The notes: generated by a model from the sequence alone, not told the origin. Counted from the first letter of the stretch, positions 8,647 to 17,787 are shown. The stretch is DNA of 64,000 nt from CALFXN01 sp937957815 (GCA_036788195.1 DAIQNX010000005.1:54994-118993); one strand, 5' to 3'. Translations and numbers: made by a program.

Positions 8647-9705
8647 TCAGCGAATCGCGTACAGAAAGCCGTCCATACTTCCGAAGAAGAGTGTCCCCCC
8701 GTCGATCGCGGGAGAGGAGAGGATTTCGCGTCCCGTCGCGAACGACCAGTGGGCTTTGCCGGTTGCCGCGTTGAGCGCGAACAGAATCCCCTGGTCGCTT
8801 CCGAAAAAGACGAGTCCGTCCGCGACGATCGGTGTCGAGTGGATGCCGCCCGGGGAGTTGAACGACCACATCGGAACGCCGTTTCCGACGCCGAGGGCGA
8901 CGAGATTTCCCGTTACTGTGCCGATATAGGCACGACCGCCGGAGATCGTCGCCGATGTCGTGACGGATTCCCCGACCGAAGCCTTCCAGAGCGGGATGAC
9001 GCCCTTGATGCGGACGGCCTGGAGCGTTCCGTCCCAGCTTCCGAAGTAGACGATCCCATCAGCGGTCGTCGGTTGAGCGTTGATCGGGCCCGACGAGCCG
9101 CCGCCCCAAAGCTTTTTTCCGCTTTTCGCGTCAATCGCGTGGAAGAGCCCGTTGTAATCGCCGACGTAGATCGTGCCGTTCGCGTAGAGCGGCGAGGAAC
9201 GGAGTTCCCTCCCCGTGTTGAACGACCAGACGAGCGATCCGGTCCGCGAGTTCAGCGCGTAGACGCGTCCGTCGGCGCTGCAGAAGAAAACCTTGCCGTC
9301 GGCGGCGACGGGCGATGCCCAGATCGCTCCCGGCGTGGTGCCCGAGCCGGAGCGGTACTCCCAGCGGATGGAGCCGTCCTTCGCGCTCAGCGCGAAGAGC
9401 GTTCCGTCGCGGCCGCCGATGAAAACCGAGCCGTCCATGAGGGCGGGAGCCCCGTTGATCGTCGTGCCCCCCTTGAATTTCCAGACGAGCTGCCCCGTGG
9501 CCGCGTTCACGACGTGGAGCGTTCCCTCTCCGTCTCCGACATAGACTTTGCCGTCGGAGACGACGGGTGTCCCCGTTATTCCGAACCCCGCATCGTATTT
9601 CCATTTGAGATCGCCCTTCCACGGCGCGTCGCCGACGGCGAACGTGCACGGAGCGACGAGGAGGACGAACGCTGCCGTCGCGATGAGTTTCGAAAGATTC
9701 CTCAA
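8647..9705 (-). CDS. Exported PQQ-repeat beta-propeller protein (BamB-like fold)
   Basis: A secreted or periplasmic protein of about 352 residues. A signal peptide (hydrophobic ATAAFVLLVAP core, cleavage probably after TFA) is followed by about seven to eight blades. Each blade contains patterns such as G.VYVGD.EGTLH, GKVFFCSADGRVYALN and GTLFALSAKDGS, which are PQQ-like/WD-like propeller repeats. These proteins act as binding scaffolds, BamB being one example. No catalytic quinoprotein residues are obvious, so an enzyme role is not supported. I place the start at TTG 9705, nine bases after AAGGGAG; ATG 9714 abuts that site with no spacing. The gene stands alone, divergent from the HD gene. 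The specific partner is unknown. Confidence 0.8.
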   Translation of the reverse strand: MRNLSKLIATAAFVLLVAPCTFAVGDAPWKGDLKWKYDAGFGITGTPVVSDGKVYVGDGEGTLHVVNAATGQLVWKFKGGTTINGAPALMDGSVFIGGRDGTLFALSAKDGSIRWEYRSGSGTTPGAIWASPVAADGKVFFCSADGRVYALNSRTGSLVWSFNTGRELRSSPLYANGTIYVGDYNGLFHAIDAKSGKKLWGGGSSGPINAQPTTADGIVYFGSWDGTLQAVRIKGVIPLWKASVGESVTTSATISGGRAYIGTVTGNLVALGVGNGVPMWSFNSPGGIHSTPIVADGLVFFGSDQGILFALNAATGKAHWSFATGREILSSPAIDGGTLFFGSMDGFLYAIR

Positions 9706-9765
9706 TGGATGCATCTCCCTTCGTGTGTTATGGTATGCATTCCATTATAGGCATAACGGCAGTGC

Positions 9766-9796
9766 TTGTCAGTCCTCGGGATAAGTGGGGTATAAT
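9766..9796 (+). promoter_or_regulatory. Promoter of the HD-domain gene, -10 inside an inverted repeat
   Basis: TTGTCA at 9766-9771 and TATAAT at 9791-9796 have a long 19-base spacer. The -10 is enclosed by arms aagtggg (9783-9789) and cccactt (9798-9804), a possible operator. Confidence 0.6.
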
Positions 9797-9836
9797 ACCC
9801 ACTTGGATGTTCCACCCGAACGAGGTGTCTCTTACA

Positions 9837-10622
9837 ATGAAGATCTCCCAGCTCATTACGACGCGTCAGTGGTTCGAAACGTACGTCGACGGCTTCGCCG
9901 ACGAGGCGGGAAAGCTGCCGTCCCTCATGCGAGTCAAGAAGGAACACAGCCTTCGCGTCGAGACGAATGTCGCCACCATCGCCCGCTCCCTGCATTGGGA
10001 CGACTCGAGGATCCGCCTTGCGGACGCTGCCGGCCTCCTGCACGATGTGGGGCGCTTCCGACAGTTCCGTGATTACGGAACGTATTCCGACGGCGATTCG
10101 ATCGACCATGGCGACACGGGAGCGGACACGCTCGAGGATGTCTTCCCGTGGGGGGACGTCGACGCACCGGTCAGAGGGATCATCGTCGACGCGGTCAGGC
10201 ATCACAACAAGAAACATCTGCCGCCGGGGATCGATTCGGGGAGCCTTCCGTACGCGAGGATCGTCCGTGACGGGGACAAACTCGACGTCTACCAGCTCGT
10301 GCAGGGGTACGTCCGGGACGGAAGAATCCGGGATCTCCTGCCGCGCGTCCAGCCCGACGGACCGCTGTCGCCCGCTCTGTGCGATGAAGTCCGGGAGAAT
10401 GGGGCTGCGAGCTATGCGTCGGTGCGGTCCCTGGTCGATTTCCTGCTCGTCCAGATGACGTGGGCGCTCGACCTGAACTTCTCTCCGTCGTTCGATATAC
10501 TTCGGGAGCGCGGCTACATCGAATGGATCGAAGCCCGGATGCCGCGCGACGACGAGACGAAAACTCTTCTGAGAGATCTCAGGGAGCGGATTCACCACCA
10601 TCGGGAGTCTCTTCCGGAATAG
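9837..10622 (+). CDS. HD-domain metal-dependent phosphohydrolase
   Basis: A 261-residue soluble protein with an HD hydrolase core: H37 in KKEHSLRVE, the HD pair at residues 69-70 in LLHDVGRFRQF, H91 in SIDHGDTGAD, and further histidines in VRHHNKKH near residue 127. The family hydrolyses phosphoester or nucleotide bonds with bound divalent metal. The substrate here is not evident. The start is ATG 9837, with CGAGGTG about 11 bases upstream, well downstream of other in-frame starts that lie in the promoter. It is a single-gene unit with its own promoter and a strong palindromic terminator, convergent with the cysteine desulfidase gene. The order of metal residues argues against an HD-GYP protein, since no GYP triad is seen. 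Confidence 0.82.
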   Translation: MKISQLITTRQWFETYVDGFADEAGKLPSLMRVKKEHSLRVETNVATIARSLHWDDSRIRLADAAGLLHDVGRFRQFRDYGTYSDGDSIDHGDTGADTLEDVFPWGDVDAPVRGIIVDAVRHHNKKHLPPGIDSGSLPYARIVRDGDKLDVYQLVQGYVRDGRIRDLLPRVQPDGPLSPALCDEVRENGAASYASVRSLVDFLLVQMTWALDLNFSPSFDILRERGYIEWIEARMPRDDETKTLLRDLRERIHHHRESLPE

Positions 10623-10626
10623 ACTG

Positions 10627-10677
10627 GACGACGCAAGAGGGCTCTTCCCATGTCGGGAAGAGCCCTCTTGCGTCGTC
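10627..10677. terminator. Perfect 23-bp stem-loop between convergent genes
   Basis: Bases 10627-10649 pair perfectly with 10655-10677 (loop atgtc). The hairpin lies just after the HD gene stop and before the stop of the convergent cysteine desulfidase gene. It has no clear T run on either side. Confidence 0.65.
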
Positions 10678-10706
10678 ACGGTGGCGTCCGTCGGACGCGC
10701 CGGATT

Positions 10707-12008
10707 TTATTGCGCCTTTTCCATGCGCCTCGAAACCATGCCGATGACCGTTCCGTCGACATCCTTCATGGCCTTGAAGCTGATGTCGGCGACGTTCTGG
10801 ACGGTCGCTTCGATCGTCTCGTCGACGACTCCCTGAGGATCGAGGTCCCGGTCGTTCATCGCGAGCAGCGTCGCGTGATACGCCTCCATCGCGCCGGTTC
10901 CGACCTTGAGGGCGCAGGTGTCCTTCGCGCCGTCGCAGAGCATTCCGACGAGGTTCGCGAGGACGATGGACATCGCCTTGACCGCCCGCCGGACGTCTCC
11001 CGTGAGGAGCCAGGTCATACCGGCCGCGGCTCCCGCCCCGGCGGCGACCGTGCATCCGCAGATCGGGCTCAGGCGTCCCGTCCGGCTCTTGATGAAGCTG
11101 GTGGACAGATGGCTGAAGGCGACAGCCTTCGCGATCTCCTCGCGGCTCTTTCCATTCTCGCGCCCGAGAATGGCGACCGGAAGAATCGCCGTGACGCCGT
11201 GATTGCCGCTTCCGGCGCTGCTCATGACGGGCATCGGCGCGCCGGACATCCGCGCGTCCGCCGCCGCCGCAGAGAACGCCTTTATCTTGATTCCCAGGTC
11301 GCCGGTCTCGAGACCTCCCGCGTTGCGGATGGTCTTGCCGATCTCGAGGCCGGACCTGTGATGGTCGTCAAATCCGTATTCGGCGATGGCAAGGTTCATG
11401 TCGACGCCGTTCATGACATAGTCGACGTCCTCCTGGTTCATGTCTTCGACCATTCGGACGAGTGCCGTGTACTTCATGCCGGCTATCTGTTCGGAGAGCG
11501 CCGGGGGCTTCGGCTTCGAAGCGTCCGTCGCACTGGTCGTTTCGAAGGTCGTGACGCCGTTTTTCGTGACTTTCGTGATCGAAGTGTGGGATCCGTCGAT
11601 GGTGCAGGATGCGGTTCCGTTTTCCGTGGTGACGTCGGTTTCGACGTAGACGCCGTGTCTGTCGGGGAGTGCCGTTACGCGGACCGTTCCGTCCGCCGCC
11701 ATTTTCTTCGCGCGGATCGCGTCGTTTTCCGTACAGTCGCGGAGCACCTCGAGACCGTAGGATGAAACACCGGCAAGGGCGCCGAGCGCGGCCGCTATGG
11801 CGTTTCCCTTGAGCCCGCTGGTTCCGGGTATTCCGACCGCGACACCGTTTTTATAAATGCTGTCGCTGACGGTAACGTGTATGGACCTGACGTCGGAGCC
11901 GCCGATCTCCTCTTTTGCCCGTGCGACGGCCAGAGCGACCGCCCCGGGCTCGGTACACCCGAGCGCCGGTTTGACTTCGGAGCGCAGAAAATCCCTGATC
12001 GTAAACAT
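10707..12008 (-). CDS. L-cysteine desulfidase / UPF0597 family Fe-S dehydratase
   Basis: A 433-residue member of the UPF0597/YhaM family, related to the L-serine dehydratase alpha chain, which breaks L-cysteine into pyruvate, ammonia and sulfide with a [4Fe-4S] cluster. Conserved segments include ALGCTEPGAVALA at the N-terminus, GIPGTSGLKGNAIAAALG, MSSAGSGNHGVTAILP, and cysteine-bearing SPICGCTVAAGAGA and LCDGAKDTCALK, the probable cluster ligands. ATG 12008 is chosen because GGGAGGG is about six bases upstream; a longer in-frame form begins in the leader. The leader contains a short G6/C7 hairpin (12026-12044). The gene fits an amino-acid fermenter and relates functionally to MalY, sdaAA/AB and the isc genes in this window. 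Serine or other substrates cannot be excluded. Confidence 0.88.
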   Translation of the reverse strand: MFTIRDFLRSEVKPALGCTEPGAVALAVARAKEEIGGSDVRSIHVTVSDSIYKNGVAVGIPGTSGLKGNAIAAALGALAGVSSYGLEVLRDCTENDAIRAKKMAADGTVRVTALPDRHGVYVETDVTTENGTASCTIDGSHTSITKVTKNGVTTFETTSATDASKPKPPALSEQIAGMKYTALVRMVEDMNQEDVDYVMNGVDMNLAIAEYGFDDHHRSGLEIGKTIRNAGGLETGDLGIKIKAFSAAAADARMSGAPMPVMSSAGSGNHGVTAILPVAILGRENGKSREEIAKAVAFSHLSTSFIKSRTGRLSPICGCTVAAGAGAAAGMTWLLTGDVRRAVKAMSIVLANLVGMLCDGAKDTCALKVGTGAMEAYHATLLAMNDRDLDPQGVVDETIEATVQNVADISFKAMKDVDGTVIGMVSRRMEKAQ

Positions 12009-12081
12009 CGTATTCCCTCCCCTGACGGGGGGATCACCCCCCCGAATGTATGAAATCATTGTAGCAGAAAGCCTGCTTCCC

Positions 12082-12111
12082 TTGCACCGCCGTCGGGTTT
12101 TGGGCTAAAAT
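12082..12111 (+). promoter_or_regulatory. Promoter of the nitronate monooxygenase-type gene
   Basis: TTGCAC (12082-12087) and TAAAAT (12106-12111) are separated by 18 bases. The -10 is flanked by tggg and accca arms, similar in layout to the promoter at 9766-9804. Confidence 0.55.
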
Positions 12112-12160
12112 AACCCAGTTTTGGTCAGAGAAGACTATTTTTGTCGAGGAGAGGAAACCA

Positions 12161-13231
12161 GTGACCATAGAACGACCTGTTTTACGGCTGGGAAAGCATC
12201 AGCCGAAGTATCCCCTGATCCAGGGGGGGATGGGCGTCGCAATTTCCGGACCGTCGCTCGCGGGGAATGTCGCTCTTTGCGGCGGGATCGGAACGATTGC
12301 GAGCGTCGGGCTCGCGTGCAATCACCCGCTGTATGACGGGAAGAACTACTTCGAGGCGAACAAGGTCGCCGTCAGAGACGCGATCCGGAGTGCCCGCGCA
12401 ATCGCCGGAGGCGGCGTGATCGCGGTCAACTGCATGGTCGCTCTGACCGATTACGATCAGCACGTCCGATCCGCCTGCGAAGGCGGCGTCGATGTCATCA
12501 TCTCCGGTGCGGGGCTGCCGTTGCGTCTTCCGGAATACACGAAGGATTTCCCCGACGTCGCACTCGTCCCGATCGTCAGCACGACAAAGGCGGCGAGTCT
12601 CATCCTGAGGCGTTGGGAGAAGCTCTACGGCCGTCTCCCGGACGGCTTCGTCGTCGAGACGCCGCTCTACGCCGGGGGGCATCTCGGCGTGACGAAAATG
12701 GAACAGGTCGATGCGCCGGAATTCTCCCTCGAGACGGTGGTCCCCGAACTCGTCGCATACCTGGCGGACGGAGGCTTCGGCATCCCGGTCGTTGCGGCGG
12801 GCGGCATCTGGGACCGGAAGGATATCGAACACGCGTTTTCGCTCGGCGCGCGCGGCGTCCAGATGGGGACGCGCTTCGCGTGCACCGTCGAGGGGGACGC
12901 TTCGGACCGCTTCAAGCAGGCATTCATCGACGCGAAGGAAGAAGATGTCGTCATCATCCAGAGTCCGGCCGGACTGCCGGGACGCGCCCTGAGAAACCCG
13001 TTCATCAACCAGTACCTCAATGGGCATGTGGAAAGCAAGCCCTGCATCGCGAACTGCCTCACCCATTGTCGCTACAGGAACGAGCGGGAGACCTTCTGTA
13101 TCGCCCAGGCGCTCGTAGACGCGTTCCAAGGGCGCTGGGAGGAAGGGCTCTTCTTCTGCGGCTCCAACGTCACGCGGGTGACGCGACAGGAGCGCGTGCG
13201 GGATATCGTCGCGGAACTCTTCCCCGACTGA
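12161..13231 (+). CDS. Nitronate monooxygenase / 2-nitropropane dioxygenase-like FMN protein
   Basis: A 356-residue TIM-barrel flavoprotein. Typical motifs are the N-terminal YPLIQGGMGVAISG, then IAVNCMVALTDYD, DVIISGAGLPLRLPE, VVAAGGIWDRKDIEHAFSLGA and VQMGTRFACTVE. Together these form the FMN-binding barrel of the nitronate monooxygenase/enoyl-ACP reductase FabK superfamily. A cysteine-rich C-terminal block (CIANCLTHCRYR) is an extra feature. In anaerobes this family is often annotated as nitronate monooxygenase, but the true reaction may be a reductase. The start is GTG 12161 with GAGGAGAGG upstream. It has its own promoter and a hairpin after the stop. It shares only orientation with the MscS gene that follows. 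Confidence 0.85.
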   Translation: MTIERPVLRLGKHQPKYPLIQGGMGVAISGPSLAGNVALCGGIGTIASVGLACNHPLYDGKNYFEANKVAVRDAIRSARAIAGGGVIAVNCMVALTDYDQHVRSACEGGVDVIISGAGLPLRLPEYTKDFPDVALVPIVSTTKAASLILRRWEKLYGRLPDGFVVETPLYAGGHLGVTKMEQVDAPEFSLETVVPELVAYLADGGFGIPVVAAGGIWDRKDIEHAFSLGARGVQMGTRFACTVEGDASDRFKQAFIDAKEEDVVIIQSPAGLPGRALRNPFINQYLNGHVESKPCIANCLTHCRYRNERETFCIAQALVDAFQGRWEEGLFFCGSNVTRVTRQERVRDIVAELFPD

Positions 13232-13263
13232 AGGCTCCGCCGGAACACGCACGATCTCTTCAC

Positions 13264-13285
13264 GGAGGCGGGGAGACCCGCCTCC
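13264..13285 (+). terminator. Hairpin after the flavoprotein gene
   Basis: Nine-bp stem ggaggcggg/cccgcctcc with a gaga loop, 33 bases after the stop. No T run follows, so it may be a weak terminator or a processing hairpin before the MscS gene. Confidence 0.45.
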
Positions 13286-13319
13286 GGTCGTACCGGAAAC
13301 CAGGAAGGGAGGCGCGTAC

Positions 13320-15689
13320 ATGACGATCCTGAAGTGTCTGTTCCTGTTTCTGTTCCTTCTCACCCCGTCTCCTTCCCCGGCAGCGTCGCCCGATTCGGGC
13401 GCCGTCGTCGTGGTCTCTTCCGACGCGCTTCCGGCGCAACCCCAACCTAGGCCGTCGGGCCACAACGGATCCCGGCAGTATGAATTCACGCCCGATCAGG
13501 TCCGGAAGCGTGCCGAGGAGATCCAGAAACTCCTCGACACGCTGAACGCGACGACGTCCGAGGCCGAATCCATCTCCGAGGATCTGTTCTCACGTCGCGT
13601 TTCGCTTCTGAATACGCTGCAGAACATGTACGGACGTCTCGGATCCCAGATGGACGTTCTCGAAAAGACGAAGAAGGACCTCGAGCAGACCCGAGCGGAA
13701 AGCGAGACGAAGCTTCTCGTGGACGCGAAGCCACCCTATCCCCTCTCCGTCTCGGACGCGATCCAGGATGGGTACGACGATTTGAAGCTCAGGCGGAACT
13801 CGCTTTTGGCGGCGGCGTCCTATATCGACAATTCGCTCGACTCGCTCCGCGACCAGACGCAGAAAGCTGAAAGCGCTCTTCGCGATCTTCAGACCTCAGC
13901 GCCGACGACTTCCGCCGAGGCATGGGAAATCGCGCGATCGAAGGAAAACGTCGAGTCGATGAAACTCGATATGGCCCTCAGGAATACGACGCGGACCATC
14001 GCGAAACTGCGCCTCGAGATGGTCGATACGGAACTCGAGAAGCGGCGTTCCGTCCTCGATAAGATCCGGAAACAGCATGCCTACAGTCAGGAGGATCTCG
14101 ATCGGCAGATCGCGGCCCTGCAGACCAGGGTCGACGAGGTGAAGGCCGCGCTGCCGAAGATGCTCGACGAGCGCTCGAAAGCGGAACGCCTTCTCTCGAA
14201 GGCGCAGAACGACCTCGCGGGTGCGGGCGGCAATGAACGGAAAAAAGAACTCGCGACAGCGCTCGTCGCGGAACGCGAGGCGTGGTTTTCGTACTGGCAG
14301 GGTCTCGTCGACCGTGCGGAACAGGAGGCCCTCTACCTCGGACTGGCGCAGACGATATGGCGGAACCGCTACGACGTCGTGAAGGGGACCCTCAGGAGCG
14401 CAGAAGTCTGGACGATCAGGGGCGAAGCCCAGGCGAGAATCAAGGGCTTCGAGACGCAGCTCGTTTCCGTCCAGAACGAACAGGCGCGGACGAACGCGGC
14501 GATCGTGGCCACGAGAAAGGATATGGACCGTGTTTCGGCGGACAGGGACCTCCTCGTTCGCTACCGCTCGCGGCTTGATGCTCTCAACCAGACCGCAGAG
14601 GATCTCGTCCGGTTCGCCTCCCGGATGACGACCGTCTTCACGCTCGATACCCGCATTCTGGCGGAGATCGACGAGACGCTCAACGCGCTGCGCCTTGCCG
14701 AACACGTCACGGACCTCGGAAAAGAAAAGGTCATGTCGTTCCTGAACGCCCGGCTCTGGAGCGACGACGGCTACGACATCACCGTTCTCAAGCTCCTCGT
14801 CTCCATCGTCCTCTTTCTGTTCGGATACGCAGCGAGCCGGATCATCGCCTCGGGATTCCGGCGGTTCGTGCTGAACAGGTTCAATCTCGATCCGACGAAG
14901 TCGGTGATGATCCAAAGCGTGTTCTTCATCTTCCTTATTTTCGTATTCCTCATGGTGGCGCTCGACATCATCAACGTCCCGATAACGGCCTTCGCCTTCA
15001 TTGGAGGCGCCTTGGCGCTCGGCATCGGCGTCGGCGCGCAGAATCTCTTCAGCAACCTGATCAGCGGCTTTATTCTGATGTTCTCCAAACCCTTCCGGAT
15101 CAATGACGTCATCGACGTGGACGGCATCACGGCGACGGTTGAGGAGATCGGAGCGCGTTCGACAAGCATCAAAACGTACGACAACTTCCATGTTCTGGTT
15201 CCGAACAGCTACTTTCTCGACCACAAGGTTACGAACAGGACCCTCACCGACCAGAAAGTCCGGCTGAAGGTTTCCGTCGGCGTCGCTTACGGATCGGACG
15301 TTCGCGAAGTCGAACGCTTGCTCATTCTTGCGGCGTCGGAACATAGCCGGGTGCTCAAATCCCCCGAACCCTTCGTGGTCTTTGGAGATTTCGGCCCGAG
15401 CGCGCTTGAGTTTACGTTGTACTTCATGATCGACATGGCGAACGCCTCCACGCTGAAGGTCCCGAGCGACATCCGGTTCCGTCTCGTCTCGATGTTCGAA
15501 AAGGCAGGAATCGTCATCGCCTATCCGCAGATGGACGTCCATCTCTCAGGAACCGCTCCCGTCGATGTGCGTCTCGCGAAACGCCACAGGAAAGAAGGGG
15601 AACAGCATGATTCCGATCCCTCGACAGGAGAGAATCCGCGAGATTCTGACGGATCTGGTGAGGATCAAAAGTCTCTCCGCCTCCCCTAG
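13320..15689 (+). CDS. Large mechanosensitive channel of the MscS family with periplasmic coiled-coil domain
   Basis: A 789-residue inner-membrane protein. A signal peptide or first helix (CLFLFLFLLTP) is followed by about 430 residues rich in heptad-like charged helices, a periplasmic coiled-coil region as in the large MscK/YbdG-type relatives. Membrane helices lie at about 487-513, 530-555 and 556-585. The last contains the glycine/alanine-rich pore helix (GGALALGIGVGAQNLFSNLISG), followed by the MscS beta domain with FRINDVIDVDG and VPNSYFLDHKVTNRTL. It opens on membrane tension and releases solutes in osmotic downshock. The start is ATG 13320 after AGGAAGGGAGG. Its last 83 bases overlap the next gene in another frame; the charged, low-complexity tail beyond residue 755 is probably not conserved. 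Confidence 0.9.
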   Translation: MTILKCLFLFLFLLTPSPSPAASPDSGAVVVVSSDALPAQPQPRPSGHNGSRQYEFTPDQVRKRAEEIQKLLDTLNATTSEAESISEDLFSRRVSLLNTLQNMYGRLGSQMDVLEKTKKDLEQTRAESETKLLVDAKPPYPLSVSDAIQDGYDDLKLRRNSLLAAASYIDNSLDSLRDQTQKAESALRDLQTSAPTTSAEAWEIARSKENVESMKLDMALRNTTRTIAKLRLEMVDTELEKRRSVLDKIRKQHAYSQEDLDRQIAALQTRVDEVKAALPKMLDERSKAERLLSKAQNDLAGAGGNERKKELATALVAEREAWFSYWQGLVDRAEQEALYLGLAQTIWRNRYDVVKGTLRSAEVWTIRGEAQARIKGFETQLVSVQNEQARTNAAIVATRKDMDRVSADRDLLVRYRSRLDALNQTAEDLVRFASRMTTVFTLDTRILAEIDETLNALRLAEHVTDLGKEKVMSFLNARLWSDDGYDITVLKLLVSIVLFLFGYAASRIIASGFRRFVLNRFNLDPTKSVMIQSVFFIFLIFVFLMVALDIINVPITAFAFIGGALALGIGVGAQNLFSNLISGFILMFSKPFRINDVIDVDGITATVEEIGARSTSIKTYDNFHVLVPNSYFLDHKVTNRTLTDQKVRLKVSVGVAYGSDVREVERLLILAASEHSRVLKSPEPFVVFGDFGPSALEFTLYFMIDMANASTLKVPSDIRFRLVSMFEKAGIVIAYPQMDVHLSGTAPVDVRLAKRHRKEGEQHDSDPSTGENPRDSDGSGEDQKSLRLP

Positions 15690-17193
15690 CGGAGAGAACG
15701 AAGCCGCGCGGTACATTGCCGTGACGCTCTCCCGGTCGCTGCCCGAAGGGGATGTGACGCTCGTTCCGATCCAGGGAGACGCACTCGGGAGAGTTTTCGT
15801 CATTGCCCGTGTCCGGGCGCGGCCGAAGACCGACAGGACGATCGTCCTCACGGGGCATTTCGACGTCGTTGGCGCGGAAGGGTACGGCTCACTCGAATCC
15901 GTCGCGTTCGATCCCGATGTCTGCACGCGACGGATCGGGGAACGGAATATTCCGGATGAAGCGCGACGGGACCTCGAATCGGGTGACTATCTGTTCGGAC
16001 GGGGAGTGGCCGACATGAAATTCGGGATCGCGCTCGAAATGACCTTCCTCGAGGCCGCAGCCGCGTCTCCCGGATCGCTCGGGGCGAACCTCATGATGCT
16101 CGCCGTCCCCGACGAGGAGAGCGACTCCGCGGGGATGAGGGCCGCGATATCGGAGCTCGCGAGGCTCCAGGATTCCGGGGAGACGTTCCTCGCGTGCGTG
16201 AACACGGAACCGTGCGTGGGCGACGGCGGTTCAGGCCGGGCGATGATCCATCTCGGAACCATCGGAAAAATCATGCCTCTGTTCTACTGCGTCGGTCGTG
16301 AAACGCATGTCGGCGACTATTTCGAGGGATGCAACGCCGCGCTCGTCGCAGCGCACCTCGAGACGCTCTGCGAGGCCGACCCGTCGACGTCGGAAACCGT
16401 CGACGGACGGCGCCTTCCGCCGCAATCCTGCCTTCGGATGCGCGACCTGAGACCACACTACGCCGTAACCCTTCCCGACCGGGCCGTCGTTTTCTGCAAC
16501 CGGCTCATCGTGAACGAAACCCCGGCGTCGGTTCTCGCCGGTATGCGGGCCGTCGCTGCGGAAGCCCTGAGACGCACGGATGAGCAGCTGCGCTCGGCGG
16601 CCTGCGCTCTCGGGAAACAGTACGGCCCGGGAACGGCGGCCCCGGCGGTGTACACCGTGGATGAGCTGATTCGGAACGGGACGGGGAGCGAATCAGATCC
16701 CACGGACCTTCCCGGAGATGTTCGCGACCATGCGATCGCGGAACTCGGGAGGGTCGTTCGCGAATCGGGAATAACGGGACCGGCTGTCGTCCTCGGATTC
16801 CTGCCGCCGTTCTATCCACCCCGGCGGAACCGTCGGACGTGCAGAGGCGAAATCGCGTGCGCGAGAGCGGCGGAGATTGCCGTGAAAACCGCCGCCGCAC
16901 GCGGACACGACATCGACGTGCGGGAGATTTTCGAGGGGATCATGGACCTGAGCTACCTCGGTTTCCAGGGGGCGAGGGAAGAACTCGACCCGCTGAGTGC
17001 GAACATGCCGTTTTGGGGAACGGAGTACGGCATACCGCTCGACGATCTGTGCCGGCTGGATATCCCCGGGATCAACATCGGCCCGATCGGAAAGGACGCG
17101 CACAAGGACACGGAACGGCTCAATCTTCCCTATTCGTTCGGCGTGCTGCCTCCGGTGCTCGCGTCGGCGCTCGAGACGCTCGCCCGTTCCTGA
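15607..17193 (+). CDS. M20 family metallopeptidase, RocB-like (arginine utilisation type)
   Basis: A 528-residue M20/M25/M40 zinc hydrolase. Metal and catalytic segments are TGHFDVVGAEGYG, GRGVADMKFGIAL and PDEESDSAGM. A late GKDAHKDTERLNLPY block and a long lid insert match the RocB group more than short ArgE/DapE enzymes. RocB sits in arginine-utilisation operons in Bacillus, but its reaction is not firmly known, so peptide or amide hydrolysis is inferred. The start is ATG 15607, preceded by GAAAGAAGGGG. It overlaps the MscS gene by 83 bases, so the two are translationally close. Its 3' end overlaps by 64 bases the convergent zinc-ribbon gene. Proximity to the LysW cluster and an ornithine-type enzyme at 29-30 kb hints at arginine metabolism. 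Confidence 0.83.
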   Translation: MIPIPRQERIREILTDLVRIKSLSASPSGENEAARYIAVTLSRSLPEGDVTLVPIQGDALGRVFVIARVRARPKTDRTIVLTGHFDVVGAEGYGSLESVAFDPDVCTRRIGERNIPDEARRDLESGDYLFGRGVADMKFGIALEMTFLEAAAASPGSLGANLMMLAVPDEESDSAGMRAAISELARLQDSGETFLACVNTEPCVGDGGSGRAMIHLGTIGKIMPLFYCVGRETHVGDYFEGCNAALVAAHLETLCEADPSTSETVDGRRLPPQSCLRMRDLRPHYAVTLPDRAVVFCNRLIVNETPASVLAGMRAVAAEALRRTDEQLRSAACALGKQYGPGTAAPAVYTVDELIRNGTGSESDPTDLPGDVRDHAIAELGRVVRESGITGPAVVLGFLPPFYPPRRNRRTCRGEIACARAAEIAVKTAAARGHDIDVREIFEGIMDLSYLGFQGAREELDPLSANMPFWGTEYGIPLDDLCRLDIPGINIGPIGKDAHKDTERLNLPYSFGVLPPVLASALETLARS

Positions 17194-17762
17194 GGGTGCC
17201 GCCTGCCGGACCTCGTGAAGGCGAGGCCTGACTGGATCCCCGCCGCGCTGCGGTCAATCGCCGCAAGCTGTTCGAACACCCTGGAGCGCGTCCGATAGGC
17301 GCGTTCCAGGGTGTTCGCGTCTCCGCCCCTGGCGTGCTGGATCGCCTCGTCGAGAAGCGAAAGGGCGTAGCGGATCCGGGTTTCGCTCCCGAGCGGAGTC
17401 GAGAGTGTCGAGAGGATCTCGTCCGCCCGATCGAGAAGTGTTTCAATCGACGTCTGCTCCGACGCGAGGGATTCCTTCATCCTCGCGATCTCCTGCAGTC
17501 GCTCCGAGGGACGCGGCGTCGCCACCGGAGGATCGAACGCGTCGTACGGCAGAAGCTCGGAAATCGCGGCCGCCGCGCGGTCGAGATATCGGACGCGCAT
17601 TTCCCCCGACGCCGACGATTCCATGGCCTTCAGATTCGCGACGCACAACCGGACCCGTTCCTCCGAAAGCGCCTCGATCTCTTTCCGGCACGAGGAACAG
17701 AGATTCCATTTCGAGATACGGACGAACAATCCCTGTTTTCCGCAACGTTCACAGACTGACAT
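17130..17762 (-). CDS. Uncharacterised zinc-ribbon protein with helical C-terminal domain
   Basis: A 210-residue protein I do not recognise. Residues 1-30 contain two CxxC pairs (CERCGKQG and LCSSCRKE), a probable zinc ribbon. The remainder is predicted helical, and the stretch from LLDRADEILSTL to IQSGLAFT aligns with the C-terminal part of the gene at 22989-23444: PLGS, RAL/YAL.LL, a SR.FE/SHVYE.LA.ID core and IQSGL. Start is ATG 17762 with GAGGGGG upstream. A -10 TACAAT (17811-17806) and -35 TTGGGA (17833-17828) with a 16-base spacer lie 45 bases before the start, and a 17-bp palindrome overlaps the start of transcription. It is divergent from the LysW operon. The role is unknown; a small DNA/RNA-binding or scaffold protein is possible. 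Confidence 0.75.
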   Translation of the reverse strand: MSVCERCGKQGLFVRISKWNLCSSCRKEIEALSEERVRLCVANLKAMESSASGEMRVRYLDRAAAAISELLPYDAFDPPVATPRPSERLQEIARMKESLASEQTSIETLLDRADEILSTLSTPLGSETRIRYALSLLDEAIQHARGGDANTLERAYRTRSRVFEQLAAIDRSAAGIQSGLAFTRSGRRHPQERASVSSADASTGGSTPNE

Positions 17763-17787
17763 CGGCGTCGCCCCCTCCGCTCCTGCG

